Shown one piece after another: positions 1 through 11,239 of a stretch of 64,000 nucleotides of DNA. Below the pieces are notes generated by a model that was not told the DNA's origin, made no database searches, and was given only the letters and a program-made list of their open reading frames with translations. This stretch comes from Gnetum montanum. Lineage: Eukaryota > Streptophyta > Gnetopsida > Gnetales > Gnetaceae. The translations under genes were made by a program, and so were the position numbers. How positions within the stretch are numbered: the stretch's first letter is position 1; each line of letters opens with the position of its first letter. The stretch lies in contig MNCI01005012.1 in NCBI GenBank assembly GCA_015680685.1, positions 233,801-297,800 of the forward strand, in the 5' to 3' direction.

Positions 1-39
1 ACAAAATGCATTCATACTAAATGTCTAAACCTTGAGTCC

Positions 40-1010
40 ATGGCTTATGACAAATACATAACATTTATAGAGGCACCACTAGATTGGCCAGACCATCTAG
101 TCAAAGCTCTATATCTAGAGGCAAGTGGCATCACTAAGGATCCCCTCACTAAAATCCCCATAACAACACTTAGTGGCAAGGTGAAAACATTGAAAATTAG
201 TTTCTTGTTAGAGCCTCAACACACCCAGAACATCGCCAAGGTACTCAATGACAACATCAAGGCATTTGCATGGTTCTACGAAGACATGCCAGGTCTAGAT
301 CCTCGCATAGTGCAACACAATATAATCCTTGATCTCTGCATAAAACCAGTTAAGTAGAAAGCCTGCAAGGTTAGAACTAAGGTGGCGTTGGAAGTCTATG
401 ATGAAATCACCAAGCTCTACAAAGTTGGTTTCTTCTGAGCAGTTAACTACGCAGACTAGGTCTCCAATATCATAGTTGTATCCAAGAAAAATGGAAGCAT
501 ACACATTTGCATAGACTTTCAGAACCTAAATAAGGCAACCATTAAAGATGATTTCCCATTGCCTAATATTGATCAACTAGTTGATACTACAGCTAGTCAT
601 GCCTTGTTATCTTTCATGGATGGTTCTTTGGTTACAACTAGATTCAAATCAACCTAGAGCACCAGCTCAATACTACCTTCATGACCCCTTGGGGTACATT
701 TTGCTACATAATTATGTCTTTCAAACTAAATAATGTAGGAGCAACCTATAAATGAACCATCACATACATTTTTAGTGATTAATTGTTAGATTTTCTCAAT
801 GACTACATTGACAACATAGCAGTTAAGTCCAAGGTGGCACACAACCATGTAGATGACTTAGACCGTATACTCAAACATTGCCTAAGACATGACCTTCAAT
901 TAAACCCCAAGAAGTATGTCTTTGGCATCAAGATGGCTTGCATGCTAAGTTTCATAGTATTAAAGGTAGGCATATGAGTAGACCCTGATAAGGTTAAGGC
1001 CATTATCAAC
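40..1010 (+). pseudogene. Tat-lineage Ty3/gypsy polyprotein: pre-RT and reverse transcriptase (broken)
   Basis: This is the 5' part of a decayed pol; the element begins before the window. Residues from 40-357 form the pre-RT linker (motif AWFYEDMPGLDP, which matches the family's 'W..edMpGid'). After a stop at 355-357 the RT continues with VSKKNGS and FPLPNIDQLVD, then FMDG carrying the first catalytic Asp (near 615). The YVDD box at about 800 reads YIDNI, so the second Asp is Asn. LNPKKYVFGI follows in the same frame. Several in-frame stops replace Gln or Trp codons and small indels shift the frame. The enzyme would have copied the RNA genome into DNA inside the virus-like particle. Lineage assignment rests on the extra RNase H downstream. 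Confidence 0.85.
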
Positions 1011-1089
1011 TTAACACCATCAGCTAACCTTAAGGAGCTACATGGGTTACAAGACATATTGCAATTCATTCATAGGTTTATTGCATAGT

Positions 1090-1640
1090 TGATTGACAAG
1101 TTGTAGCCAATGCAACATCTACTAAAAAAGGGGATCCACTTCAAATGGATTTCTCAATGCCAAAAGGCATTTGATAAGCTTAACTAGGAGCTAGCTCAAC
1201 TTCTGACTATCTATCCTTTGTAAGAAGATAAACCATTCTACATTTACCTTGCACCTCCAGTGTGTCCATTACTTCTCTGCTTTGTCAAAAATGAGATGAT
1301 GGCTCAGAGATCCTTGTATACTACCTAAGCCATGCATTAGTGGCCCATAAAAAAATACAATTATGTGGAAAATAATGCCTCATCTTAGTCTTTGTGCTTA
1401 AGAAGTGGAGGCAGTATCTTTTTTGTAGCTAGGTAAACATCATTTGCAAAAACAATGTACTCCAAGCAATCACCATGAAAATTTACAAAAGTAGTCAAAT
1501 TACATAGTGGAAAGTAATAACCATGGAGTTTGACCTACATTACATAGTGCAAGCATCAACTAAAGGTCAAGAAATAGCAACACAACTTACAGCTTCACTA
1601 GTAAATGACCAAGCAATGATAGATTTAGAATTTCTAGATG
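1090..1640 (+). pseudogene. Tat-lineage RNase H domain of RT (broken)
   Basis: This lies directly downstream of the RT thumb/connection, which is recognisable as 'hllkkgihFkWisqCQkAFdkL' across 1,110-1,190. The translated traces keep the family order: a connection segment, a piece corresponding to 'lYLAppvcp', the 'SlYYlSHAL' region near 1,310-1,340, then the 'WRQYFl' and 'tMKIYKSSQITQWKVitMEFDLHYIvQASTKGQEIAtQLt' blocks near 1,410-1,600. More than ten stops and at least two frame changes interrupt it. It would normally degrade the RNA of RNA-DNA hybrids. Recognition is by family pattern read across frames, so the limits are approximate. Confidence 0.65.
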
Positions 1641-1664
1641 AACATGTTAGTAGCATAAGCTAAG

Positions 1665-2110
1665 TGCCTACCAACTTTGAGGCAATCTTACACTTTGATG
1701 GTGCTTCAACCTCTCAAGGAGGTAGTGTCACTACCATAATCACATTTCCCTTTGGGGAAATTTGACCCTTCACTTATCAGTTTGCATTTTTTTGCACCAA
1801 CAAGATAGCAAAGTATGAAGGTCTCCTTAGAGGCATCTTAACAACCTGCAATCTAAGAATCCAAAACCTAGCAATCCAAGGTGATTTGTAGTTAGTTGTT
1901 AACCAAGTTACAGAGGTTTATGCTTGCAAAGAACAACATTTACAACCTTACTATGACTTGGCAAAGCACCTACTTAAATAGTTTGCAACTACAAACATCT
2001 AACACATTCCCCAATGCATTAGCTACGTTAGCCTTAAGAATTGCACCTAACATGTTTCATGCCTTGCCCACCTCAATAACAGATTGTACCAAACCTATTA
2101 CATAAATCAC
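1665..2110 (+). pseudogene. Second, archaeal-type RNase H (aRNH) typical of Tat elements
   Basis: The frame reads FEAILHFDGAS (first catalytic Asp), FCTNKIAKYEGLLRGI (catalytic Glu) and IQGDL*LVVNQV (third Asp, with one stop replacing a Glu or Gln codon). This matches the plant 'aRNH' domain that sits between RT-RNase H and integrase in the Tat lineage (Tat, Ogre, Retand). Its presence is the main reason for assigning this element to Tat. All three key acidic residues survive here, unlike the RT and integrase of the same element. The tail from 1,896 is frame-shifted. Confidence 0.8.
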
Positions 2111-2289
2111 TAGCATTGCATCCATAGCCTCAACAAGCACAACTCATACACAAGAATGGTATGATGACATCAAGTTGTACCTTCAATAGGGTGAGCCTTC
2201 ACAACATTTAACCACTACCCAAAATGATGTAGTGTGAAAATGGTTATGGTAGTATGTCCTTGTAGGTGATAACACACTATGTCACAAAT

Positions 2290-3512
2290 CCTATGATGGC
2301 ATACTGCTAACCTACATTAGTGATAGCGAGGTGCAAACGATCATTGATCAAGTCCATGAGGGACTATGCAGAGGTCACATAGCACCTAGGGCAATGGCAT
2401 CAAAAATCAGATGCTTAGGCTACTATTGGCCTTACATGGAGTACGATTGCATTTCCAAGGTCAAGATGTGTGATGTATGTCAATGGCATGGTGACTTAAT
2501 GCATGTGCCACCTACTAAACTATACACCATGTAGATAATGTGGTCATTCCAATGTTAGGGGTTGGATATCATAGGACCTATCACACCTAAGTCTTCTGTA
2601 GGACATAGCTTCATCATAACCACAACTGAATACTTTACCAAGCAGGTTGAAGATATTCCCCTTAGGAAGACAACATCACAACAAGTTTGCAAATTCATCC
2701 TTGATAACATAGTGACCCAATTTGGTCTACCCATGACTATAGTCATAAACAATGGGCCACAATTTGGCAATGCAAAAACCAAAGCCTTCTGCAAACACCT
2801 TTGCATTAAGCATTCCTTTTCATCATCATACTACCTATAGGAAAATGGCCAAGTGGAGGCTACTGCACTATTCCTTTTCATCGCCATTGTCAATATTCTA
2901 AAGAATATGCTTAGTAGCAACAAACGATGATGACACAAGTAGCTAATCTATGCACTATGGGCCTACTGCACAACACGTAGAAAAACAATAGGTAAGATGT
3001 CATATAGCCTTATATATGGATCTAAAGTGATCTTTCCTCTTAAATTATAGGTCCCATCACTCCATGTGATCCTCTTGATCTTCATTGATGAGGCCTAGAA
3101 TGATGAGTTGAAAACCATTGACCTTGACTCTATAGAGAAGAAGCACATCTAGATGCTTGATCGTATTGAATGGTACCAAGAAAAGCAATGGCGAAAACAC
3201 TGCCACAATTAGCATTAATTCCTGATCAAAAAAGGTAACTTAGTCCTCAAGGTCATTTTTGAACCCATGGACAAATTCTTAGCCAAGTAGAAAAGGCCTT
3301 TCTTGATCACAAAGGCCTATGACAATGGAGCGTTCAAGCTTGCTAACCTAGATGGCAATGAGTTTGCCAATCTGGTCAACCATTCGTACTTGAAGCCTTA
3401 CTACACCAAACATGTAGCACCACATCAACAAAAGCAAGGTAAGCAAGAGTCTACTATAACTATAAACTGGCATAGAGAGTCCGCTATGACTATAAAATGG
3501 CACAAATAGTCC
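2290..3512 (+). pseudogene. Tat-lineage integrase (broken)
   Basis: The HHCC zinc domain is at 2,340-2,500: H-x6-H in VHEGLCRGH and CDVC. The DDE core starts at 2,560 with LDIIGPI (first Asp). At 2,730-2,765 it reads VINNGPQF where the family has ISDNG, so the second catalytic Asp is Asn. NGQVE with the Glu intact is near 2,845. The 3' end at 3,303-3,509 is the GAFKLANLDG / LVNHSYLKPYY segment that closes Tat polyproteins. Stops (for example 2,532-2,534) and indels break the frame. The enzyme would have inserted the cDNA into the chromosome. It is followed immediately by the tandem-repeat region and PPT. Confidence 0.85.
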
Positions 3513-3840
3513 ATTATGACTATAAACTAGCACAGACCATCCTTGGGCTACAATGTTAAACTAGTATCTACAACATTCATCTGCTATGACATTAAACTAG
3601 CATAGCTTGTTCTTGCATCATGATGTTAAACTAGCACAACATCCACCATCTACTATGACATTAAACTAGCACACAGACGTCCACTAGAACTATAAACTAG
3701 CACACAATATTCTGCTAGGACTATAAACTACCACATCATGGTATGCCAAGACCTTGAACTAGGTTCAAGGTCTGCTAGGACCTTAAACTAGCACACCATG
3801 CTATCTACAAAAATATTAAACTGGTTTTGTAGTTTAGCAT
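3450..3840 (+). repeat. Degenerate tandem repeats in the 3' untranslated region of the Tat element
   Basis: About eight imperfect copies of a 35-60 base unit, each containing a core like 'ctaTRACWtTAAACTAGCAC', lie between the end of pol and the PPT. The first copies overlap the last pol codons. Tat/Ogre-lineage elements are known for variable tandem repeats in this position, so the array supports the lineage call. Confidence 0.8.
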
Positions 3841-3920
3841 GCATTGCTCAACATGCACATTTCTACAAATAAGTGAGTGTGAATACTTCTAATTCTCCGT
3901 AATTTGTCCACACCTTGTGG

Positions 3921-3939
3921 GTAGGGCGGGATGGGGCAT
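3921..3939 (+). other. Polypurine tract of the Tat element
   Basis: The G-rich run GTAGGGCGGGATGGGGCAT ends directly before TGTAG, which starts the 3' LTR at 3,940. It is the usual plus-strand primer position. Confidence 0.7.
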
Positions 3940-4980
3940 TGTAGTTCTTGAACAAAATCCACATCATCAAGAGAGGCCTCTAGAACATTTACAATGTTAC
4001 CACCCTTGGCATTTTGCTAATCCTCTAGAGATGCCCTTAGGCATTTTGTTGACCTTCTATAGCTCTTGCCACCATCACCAGTAGTACCACCCCTAAGCCA
4101 TGTCAATAGCATTATTGGCCTTGGGTATTTCACTATTAGTTGGAGCTCTCATCGTCAGCACCATCCACTAAACTACCAGTAGTACTATGGCCCAGCCACC
4201 GTACTACCACCCTCCATCCCTCACCATTGCCCAAGCTTAGAAGCACGTTCAACACCTTGGCTCTTTGCCATTTTGCTAGATTTCCAAGCTCCTATCCTTG
4301 GTGTGGAGTCTCGAGCACCCACATCACCATTGCCCTAGGTTTTTTTACTAGCCTCCTTGGGGTGCTCGCTTCCAATGTGGCAGCTATAGCTTTTGCAACC
4401 TTTTGGCTTTGGCACCTACACTGGCCTTCCTACCTTAGCACTACAAGCTCTTGCAACTATTCTAGCACTCGTAGCACTTGCAGTGCCCTGGTAACTAATA
4501 ATAGTGCTCTTATCTCACATGGTGTGGTTGTTTTCTTGTTCTCCCTACATTGTATTTATAGGACAAAGTCCTGAAGGTGATCATTCAAAGACATGTTTCA
4601 TCACAATAACAAGTCACCACATTGCTCTAACATGCCTAGTTGGACTTACCAAGCCACTTGAAAGTGCACATCCCTATTACCCTACTATAGCCTACTTACA
4701 TTTACCCCTTTACCTTACATTTTCCCACCTTCCTTGCAAGCTTCTTTGATGCACATGACACCCTTCTTTCAGTCAATCGCAGAACCCATGATGGATGTAA
4801 CGCAACTCGTCCCATGAAGAGCCTCTGTGGAGTGGTCAAAGCCCAAGTGAATGTAACACAACCCATACCAAGGAGGAAACACCTGTCCTACAGATGTGAC
4901 ATAGCTACCTTTAAACAAAGCCCATTAAGTGGCACATAGTCCACTCAATGGTAAGCATCCTATAGCTAGCATTTTACAAA

Positions 4981-5013
<33 letters not shown>
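4981..5013. repeat. (GA)n microsatellite
   Basis: An almost pure AG dinucleotide run of about 33 bases with one T interruption, inside the Tat LTR U3. Confidence 0.95.
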
Positions 5014-5589
5014 AGGGATAAAGCATGTTCCCAAGAAAAATTTAGCAAAATTGCAATTTCGTAACTGGTCCAACCCTGAATTCGCATCGTCCTTTTCATA
5101 AGCACTCTAATGAGAGGTCAACATGTCAAGGGTAAGCCATTCTAGTACGATGGGTGATAGCTATTTCATAAGCATTCTGACGAGATGTTATCATTTTGGC
5201 AACAAGCCACCTTGGTGCCATGATCATGGTCAGTCATGCTAACTCTACATGTTGCAACATGATACATCATTTTCATCTCATTCCTTTCTTGGTATCCCAA
5301 GCCAATTCCCTACATCCATTACCCTCAACATACCATTTTCCTTGGCACTCTTGAGCCTGGCAAAGCACCATCTAATTGGATACCAATGAGCAATGTTGGT
5401 GCCATGCTTGCTATGGTGTTTTAGGTTCTTTGTTGATATCTCTTGAGCCACTCCTCCAGATGTCAACAAAGAGGTGCCAATGAAACACCACCAAATTCAG
5501 GCCCGAGCACCTCAATGGAAAATTTGTCTAAGTATCAACATGAGGTAAATTCTTTCTAAGTGTTTGGCCTACGCTCCCACTGCTAGGAC

Positions 5590-6034
5590 TACACTCCAAA
5601 GCTTAGTTAGCATAGCATGTAGCATAGAGCCAAATTTACAAAATTTTCTAAGTTTCAACAGAAATTGCAAACAAAATTTTAAGTGTTGTGCCACATTCCA
5701 ATTCTCTCTACTATGCTCTAAAGCATAGTCAACATAGCATGCACTTTAATGGCTAGTTTGCGTAAGTGTCAAGCTAGAAGCTATCAAGCTACCTTAGAAT
5801 GGAGGAAATAGTTTGACAAATTTTGTAACTCCTAGGACTACCCCTCCTGCTATGCTCTAAAGCATAGTTAGCGTAGCCTGGATGAGGACTACAAGTTTTG
5901 CCAAATTTTTTCTAAGTGTTAGTACTACACTCTCACTTTCCCTACTACACTCCAAAGTGTAACTAGTGTAGCCAGCACTAGACTTTAATTTTTTGCAGAA
6001 TTCACCTAACTATTGGGCTATGCTCCAAAGTGTA
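5590..6034. repeat. Five spaced hairpin repeats in the Tat LTR U3
   Basis: Five copies of a 16-base palindrome with a 4-base loop lie at 5,590, 5,712, 5,851, 5,946 and 6,019. Arms are TATGCT/AGCATA at 5,712 and 5,851, and TACACT/AGTGTA at 5,946. The 5,590 and 6,019 copies have mismatched arms. Flanking sequence is also loosely repeated (CTAAGTGT before several copies, a TAGCATAGC-type tail after). This looks like an upstream regulatory repeat array. Confidence 0.75.
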
Positions 6035-6445
6035 GCAATGCAGAATAGCCTTCAAATGCTTCCAGAGCTCAACATCAGCCTCTATCTTTGCCTCAACACT
6101 CCTCCAGCAAGCAAGATCAACAATTTTCATTTCTTTTGCACCCCCCACTTGTCCCCAAATTGTACCTACACTTGATCCCACTCGAAATAGGGGAGAGCAT
6201 AGTCTCGAAGCATAGCCTCCAAATTGAACTATTTTTCACTGTTTGTAGGTACATTGTGGTCTTTCTAACTCTAGAATATGCAGTCTTGGTAGCATAGTCA
6301 TAGTCTAGCAGTCTCTTGGGATCCATTCGAGCACACCAGAGTGTAGCATCAGTTGCTCTGCTGGAAGTGTAGTTGGGTCTAGCATAGCCCCAACTACCCC
6401 TTTTGCCATGTGGTGCCTAATTCGCATTTCACATCAATCCTAATC

Positions 6446-6453
6446 TATAAATA
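6446..6453 (+). promoter_or_regulatory. TATA box of the Tat LTR
   Basis: TATAAATA followed by CCCC. It is the only good TATA in the 3' part of this LTR and is downstream of the hairpin array, as expected for the U3/R boundary. Confidence 0.55.
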
Positions 6454-6739
6454 CCCCAACATTTCATGTTTTAGGGGTTGGTTGGAAAAATAAAAAGGCA
6501 TGGCTGGCAAAATTCAAACTTCAAGCACTCAACACCTTGACAACATCTTTGCATCACTTCCTAACACATTACAGCACACCGTAGCCTACAGGACACCTTA
6601 ACAACCAACCCAGCAAGCACAAACTTCATGGTAGACATCAATTTTCATAGCTCAAATACCCCAAAAACTATGACTATGCTACCTACTACACTTATCTATA
6701 CACTATGTACCTCCTCACCTCTTCTTTGCAATTGCTACA

Positions 6740-6795
6740 CTCCCTCCCCCCTCCCCCCTCCTCTCTCTCCCCCCCACTCCCTCCCTCCCCCCCCT
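6740..6795 (+). repeat. C-rich pyrimidine tract
   Basis: About 56 bases of almost pure C/T, mostly CCCTCC-type units, in the R/U5 part of the Tat LTR. It is compositionally unlike the AT-rich surroundings. Confidence 0.9.
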
Positions 6796-7293
6796 ATTTG
6801 GGATGGTTCCATTCTTCTTCTTTCAAGCTCCTTTACATTTTCAAGCATTTTTCTTTGGCATTTTCTTACACTAGAAAACCTCACTACACTCAATCTTAGG
6901 TGGCCCTGGTACCACCAAAAAAACCATGCTAACCCCTAGCACTCGTTCATCGAAACACTCCATAAGTTTTGGTTTAATCAACAAGACCGTCCTAGGCACT
7001 CCACCTCCATTTTCCACTTTTTTTTTCCCCTCTAGTAATGATCCTTTAGAGAGGGGTGGGGTTAGGACTACACCACAACCGTGGACCCCTCAATGTGATC
7101 ATTCTAGTCACTGACATTTTTAGTTGCTACAAGGGACTTCTAGTATAATATGTGTGCTATCTAGGACTTAGTGAATATTATTTAAGATCATTGGATCAAA
7201 CCCTAAGGTCATAATCATTCGAAGAAAATATAAATACATAATAATTAATCAAAACTACACTACAAGCACACTGAGAAATTATTTCTGACAAAA

Positions 7294-9170
7294 ATATCTT
7301 CTTCTTCTCATAGGCATGCTGATTCTTAGTCAATAGTACCATAAGAATGCAAAGTGGTGTACACTCATCCTAATGAGTTTGTAGTTAATTTTACTTACAT
7401 CGTCCATCAAGATGAACAAATGCAATGGTGAGACATGGATGAGAATTTGTATTTCTACCTAACTGATCTATTTCCAAGATGTTTCTCCAAACCCTTACAA
7501 GTTTGGACATCAAAGAGCTTTGTGGAAAGTATGGTTTCGAAGATCATGACTTCTAGGAATACCATCCCGTTGAGACACAATGCAAACAAGATTGGCAATA
7601 GGAAAAGCACCACAAAGACATGAAGGGGAAATAGTTCACTAATCCCTTATTCTTGCTAGATCAAAAGAATAATAAGGAACCTCTTTCTGAGGGTTCTCAA
7701 CATGTGGACTCTCCACCTCTTAACACTGGTGAAGGGGAGCCAAACTCAAATCCTAAATTAGTGATCAACAATTTAGGTTCTAGTAACAATGAGCCCCATA
7801 GTCATGGGAGTTCTAAGAAATGGAGTTGAAGTAGGAACTCAAACAAGCATAATAACAATCACTCTAAGGATTGTGGTCATGACAAATGAAGGGGAAGTGG
7901 TAGATACCGTGGTGGTGGTAGTCCTCCTCCCTCTTTTCCCTCTTCATCTAGTTTAGGTTCCTCCTTTGAATTTGAACAGAACCACAAATGATAAGAAAAT
8001 AATGATAATCACAAACACCATCATGAATAAAGAGATGGTAGAGGACATCATAGGTGTCATCAACATTATGACAATGAACCTCTGCTAGCCACTTGAAATA
8101 TGCTCAACATCACAGAGGATATTAGAATTCCTACCATGCATGTGAAAGATAGTCAAATCAAGAGGCTAGACATGAACAATATTCCTAGATTTGAGGGGGG
8201 ATATAACTCAAATCCTCAAATGTGTTTACAATACTTTCATGATACATGTGCCTTACAACATATTGAAAATTATTGGCAAAAGCTCAAGTTGTTCCACCAA
8301 ACACTCATCAAGGAAGCAAAAAGTTGGTACCAAACTTTGGAACCAGAATCAATCTGTCAATGGAGTACAATGCTAGAACTATTTAATGACAAGTGTCAAA
8401 CATACTCTAGAGTGTCAAACTTGCAAAGGAAAATCCAAGGACAAAAACAAGAAATACATAAACCCTTGGATGTCATCATGGGTAGATATTATTCATTATT
8501 ACACAAATGCCCTAGCCATGATTACTCTCAATGAGAACAACTTTGTCATATCATAGATGGGATTTGCTTGGAAACATGGAGAACCCTTAGGATCTATCCT
8601 CAAGGAAGATTGTTGGAATTAAGAGTCCATTAGATACAAAGGCTAATAGAGTAGGTAGAAAAAGAGGACGGATAGTTGAGGAAATGAGAAAGTATAGAAG
8701 AATATAATAGGGATCCTTCCATTAGAAAGAAGGAAGTCTACTTTTATGATAGTGAGGAGAAGCCACCTCTTCATGTAGTGGTGCAATGGAAGACCTTACT
8801 GATCTAGAAATCTATGTCTAAAATTTTGGCTAAGGTAGATAAAATGTGGAATTAATTGGATACAAAATTCCAAACTACTCTAAAAATCACAAAAGAATCA
8901 AGAGAGGAGAGTAGTGATCATGAATGCAGGAGGCGACAAGAAGCTAAACATGCCTACCAAAGGGATAAGGGAAAAGTTATTATAGAAGAAAGAGTTGTGG
9001 ATTTTGAATTGGATAATAACAATTAGTGTGACATCTACCACTATGAACATCCTAAGTGATGTTGCACTATTGTATCACACTTATATGAATCTATGGTGTA
9101 TGCTTTGAATCCACAACTATTAAAAAGGTAAACACCTAGAAGATTACCTTATCCTCAAGGCAATCCCAAG
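7294..9170 (+). pseudogene. Element A gag (broken)
   Basis: Homologous throughout to element B gag. The B start codon ATG (49,528) corresponds to ATA at 7,294-7,296 here, so the start is lost. The conserved N-terminal peptide includes ECKVVYTH. A His/Gly/Asn-rich linker follows at 7,780-8,060. The retrotransposon gag domain is at 8,100-8,534 (AKSWYQTLEP, ELFNDKCQTYSRV, GRYYSLLHKCPSH). The zinc knuckle at about 9,025-9,065 follows the plant CX2CX3HX4C spacing, but its second Cys is Tyr. Stops at 8,532-8,534 and later end the frame. Gag would form the cytoplasmic particle. The leader aligns with B from about 7,165, but no 5' LTR or primer-binding site is visible upstream; the Tat element occupies that place. 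Confidence 0.8.
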
Positions 9171-10330
9171 TAGTTTCATCAACAATAACCTTATTATGCA
9201 AGTAGAACTCCACCACAACCATATGAGCAATATTAATAGCGGTAGCAACCATAGTCATGGGGGATGCCACCACCAAGGCAACACTACCCTTACTTATAGT
9301 TAGATCCATATGGGTACTATGTTTAGCAACCCTTGTCTTCGTGTGACTCTTCTAATGAAGTTTCTCCTTTCTAGCATTACTACCATCCTCCAGAATATCA
9401 TTGAACTCATTCTCCAACTCCTAGAGGAGTTCCCATATTCCATCCATACCTGCCTCATGTGTTTGCACCTATTCCTCCATCCTCAACATAGCTACTACCT
9501 ACTCCACCAATGTAGGATGAGCTTCCAGCCTAACTGTAACAATGTAATGCTACAATGGTCATTAATCTATAACTAGTTAATCAACCAAAGGGTTCAGAAC
9601 CTACATCTTGTAAACAACCATTCTTCTAACCCAACAACTCTCCTAAGCCTTCACAAACTCATGTGACTAGTCACCCAAATCGAGAGCCCTTCAAACCAAA
9701 TGCCTCCTAAGATCCACACTATTATGTTAACTCATGTTGTATTTGACTAGATCTAGGCTAGAAACCTTCCCAAGAAATTAACATATCTTAGAAGTCCACT
9801 TATCTATTTGTAGATTACTAGGAATGAACCATGCAAAGCTCCTTTGGATTCAAGTTCTGATGTTAATTTAATTTTTTATGAGATGTATACTGCCTAGAAC
9901 CTACTACCTCTTAAGAAGAGTAATATTAGATTAAAAGTGATAGATTAGTCCATCACTATTTCATTAGGACTAGTAGAAGATATTGTGACCATTATCTGTG
10001 GGTGGTCTTATCCTACCGATTTCCTAATAATCAAAGTTGAGAACTGCAAGGGGGATTTTCAAATCATTATGGAAAGGATGTGGCTAAGTACTATTGATGA
10101 AAAATGAGCATTAGAGATCTTTCCCTAAACATTTTCAAGGAAAATGCATTTGAAAAGATTGAGAAGAAACAAGTTCCATGGATTGCATATAGTGATACAA
10201 GGTGCAACTACATGCAAAAACTCTATTCTATGAAAAGAGCATCCATTTCTACATGCACATAGTGTACAAAGGAGGTGAATATTCAAAGGTGCCTATACAT
10301 AATAGCTACAAAATAGGAGGGCACCTAGTG
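9171..10330 (+). pseudogene. Element A proline-rich linker and retropepsin region (broken)
   Basis: Pro/Gln/Tyr-rich sequence (9,170-9,720) matches the linker of elements B and E. The aspartic protease lies at about 9,780-10,140: the active-site loop reads LDSSSDVNLI where B has LDPDSSVNLIS, so neither retains a standard D-S/T-G triad. The downstream part is a degraded version of the family's 'ILGRPWL' stretch (MERMWLSTIDE). It would have cleaved Gag-Pol. Stops and frame changes are frequent. Confidence 0.65.
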
Positions 10331-10331
10331 G

Positions 10332-11060
10332 TTGATAGATGATCTTGAAAGCATACTTTGCATGGAACCTACTGAGAGCCTAACATATGCCTATGTTGAA
10401 GACATGAATGAACTAGAGAAGGTTTATCACCAAGTCTCTAATGATGCAAATGATGATACCTATTGGGAAGAGTTGGAAATCCCTAAAAATTTTAAAGAAA
10501 ATCCCTTAGAGTTGAAAACTCTACCTACCAGCATGAAGTATGCATTTTTGAAAAATGGCAAGCTGGTAATCATCAATGTCAATCTTGCTCCTAAAAAAAT
10601 GGATGCAATTGAGGGTGGTCAATAAATGGCCAACATCATTTTCTTGGTCATATCCTGAACTCACAAGGATTGATCCTAGGATATGCTAGCATCGTATCTA
10701 CACTAACCCAGCCATGAACCCAAAGAGATAGCTACAATGATAGTTGAACCCCAAATTAAAGAAGATCGTCAAACAGGAAATTGAATAACTCCAAGCATTG
10801 TGGATGCATAGCTAAATTACACCACAATGGAGAAATAACTAATGTGGGTGATGTACACTCTAGAGAATTTTAAGTACTATGTACTTGAATACAAAGTGTT
10901 TGTGCACACTGATCATAGTCCCATTCACTTTCTCATGAACAAGCCAATGGTAAGCCTTGGTATCATACAGTGGTTGATGATCTTGTAGGAGTTTGATCTT
11001 ACAATGGTAGATCAAAAAGGGACTGAGAATATAGTCTCTAATCACTTCTCTTAGTTATGA
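10332..11060 (+). pseudogene. Element A pol with RT core deleted: pre-RT fused to RNase H
   Basis: Positions 10,332-10,625 align closely with B at 61,117-61,410 (MEPTESLTYAYVEDMNELE and YAFLKNGK). The alignment continues to about 10,792 and then jumps to RNase H sequence equivalent to B 62,467. About 918 bases present in B (61,550-62,467), including all RT catalytic motifs, are missing here. The RNase H remnant keeps an intact VHTDHSPIHFL motif, whereas B has TNH. The element therefore could not reverse-transcribe itself even before point decay. Confidence 0.85.
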
Positions 11061-11239
11061 TGGGATAATAAAGAGGAGGTTAGCCACTCTCTAACCAATC
11101 TCCTGATGAACTCCTTTTTACAATTGCAATAAATAAACAAGTGCCCTATGAACCAAAATAGTATGATGGCATCCTCACTTATCTTCTCACTTACGAGATG
11201 CCACAAGATCTAGACTATAGGAAAAAATAACAATTTTTT

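Larger units (their letters stand above)
3940..7100 (+). repeat. 3' LTR of the Tat element (3' boundary uncertain)
   Basis: The LTR starts with TGTAGTTC after the PPT. It holds a long U3 (about 2.5 kb) and a TATA box at 6,446-6,453, then a pyrimidine-rich stretch. The next recognisable sequence is the leader of element A, which can be aligned with element B from about 7,165, so the LTR should end between 6.9 and 7.15 kb. No clean CA end or target duplication was found because the 5' LTR lies outside the window. The many short ORFs here (for example 4,140-4,574) have no recognisable content. Confidence 0.55.

Noticed and set aside
4140-4749. Overlapping 144- and 81-codon ORFs with hydrophobic stretches
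   Set aside because: They lie in the Tat LTR U3, have low-complexity Ser/Thr/Leu content and match no family I recognise.
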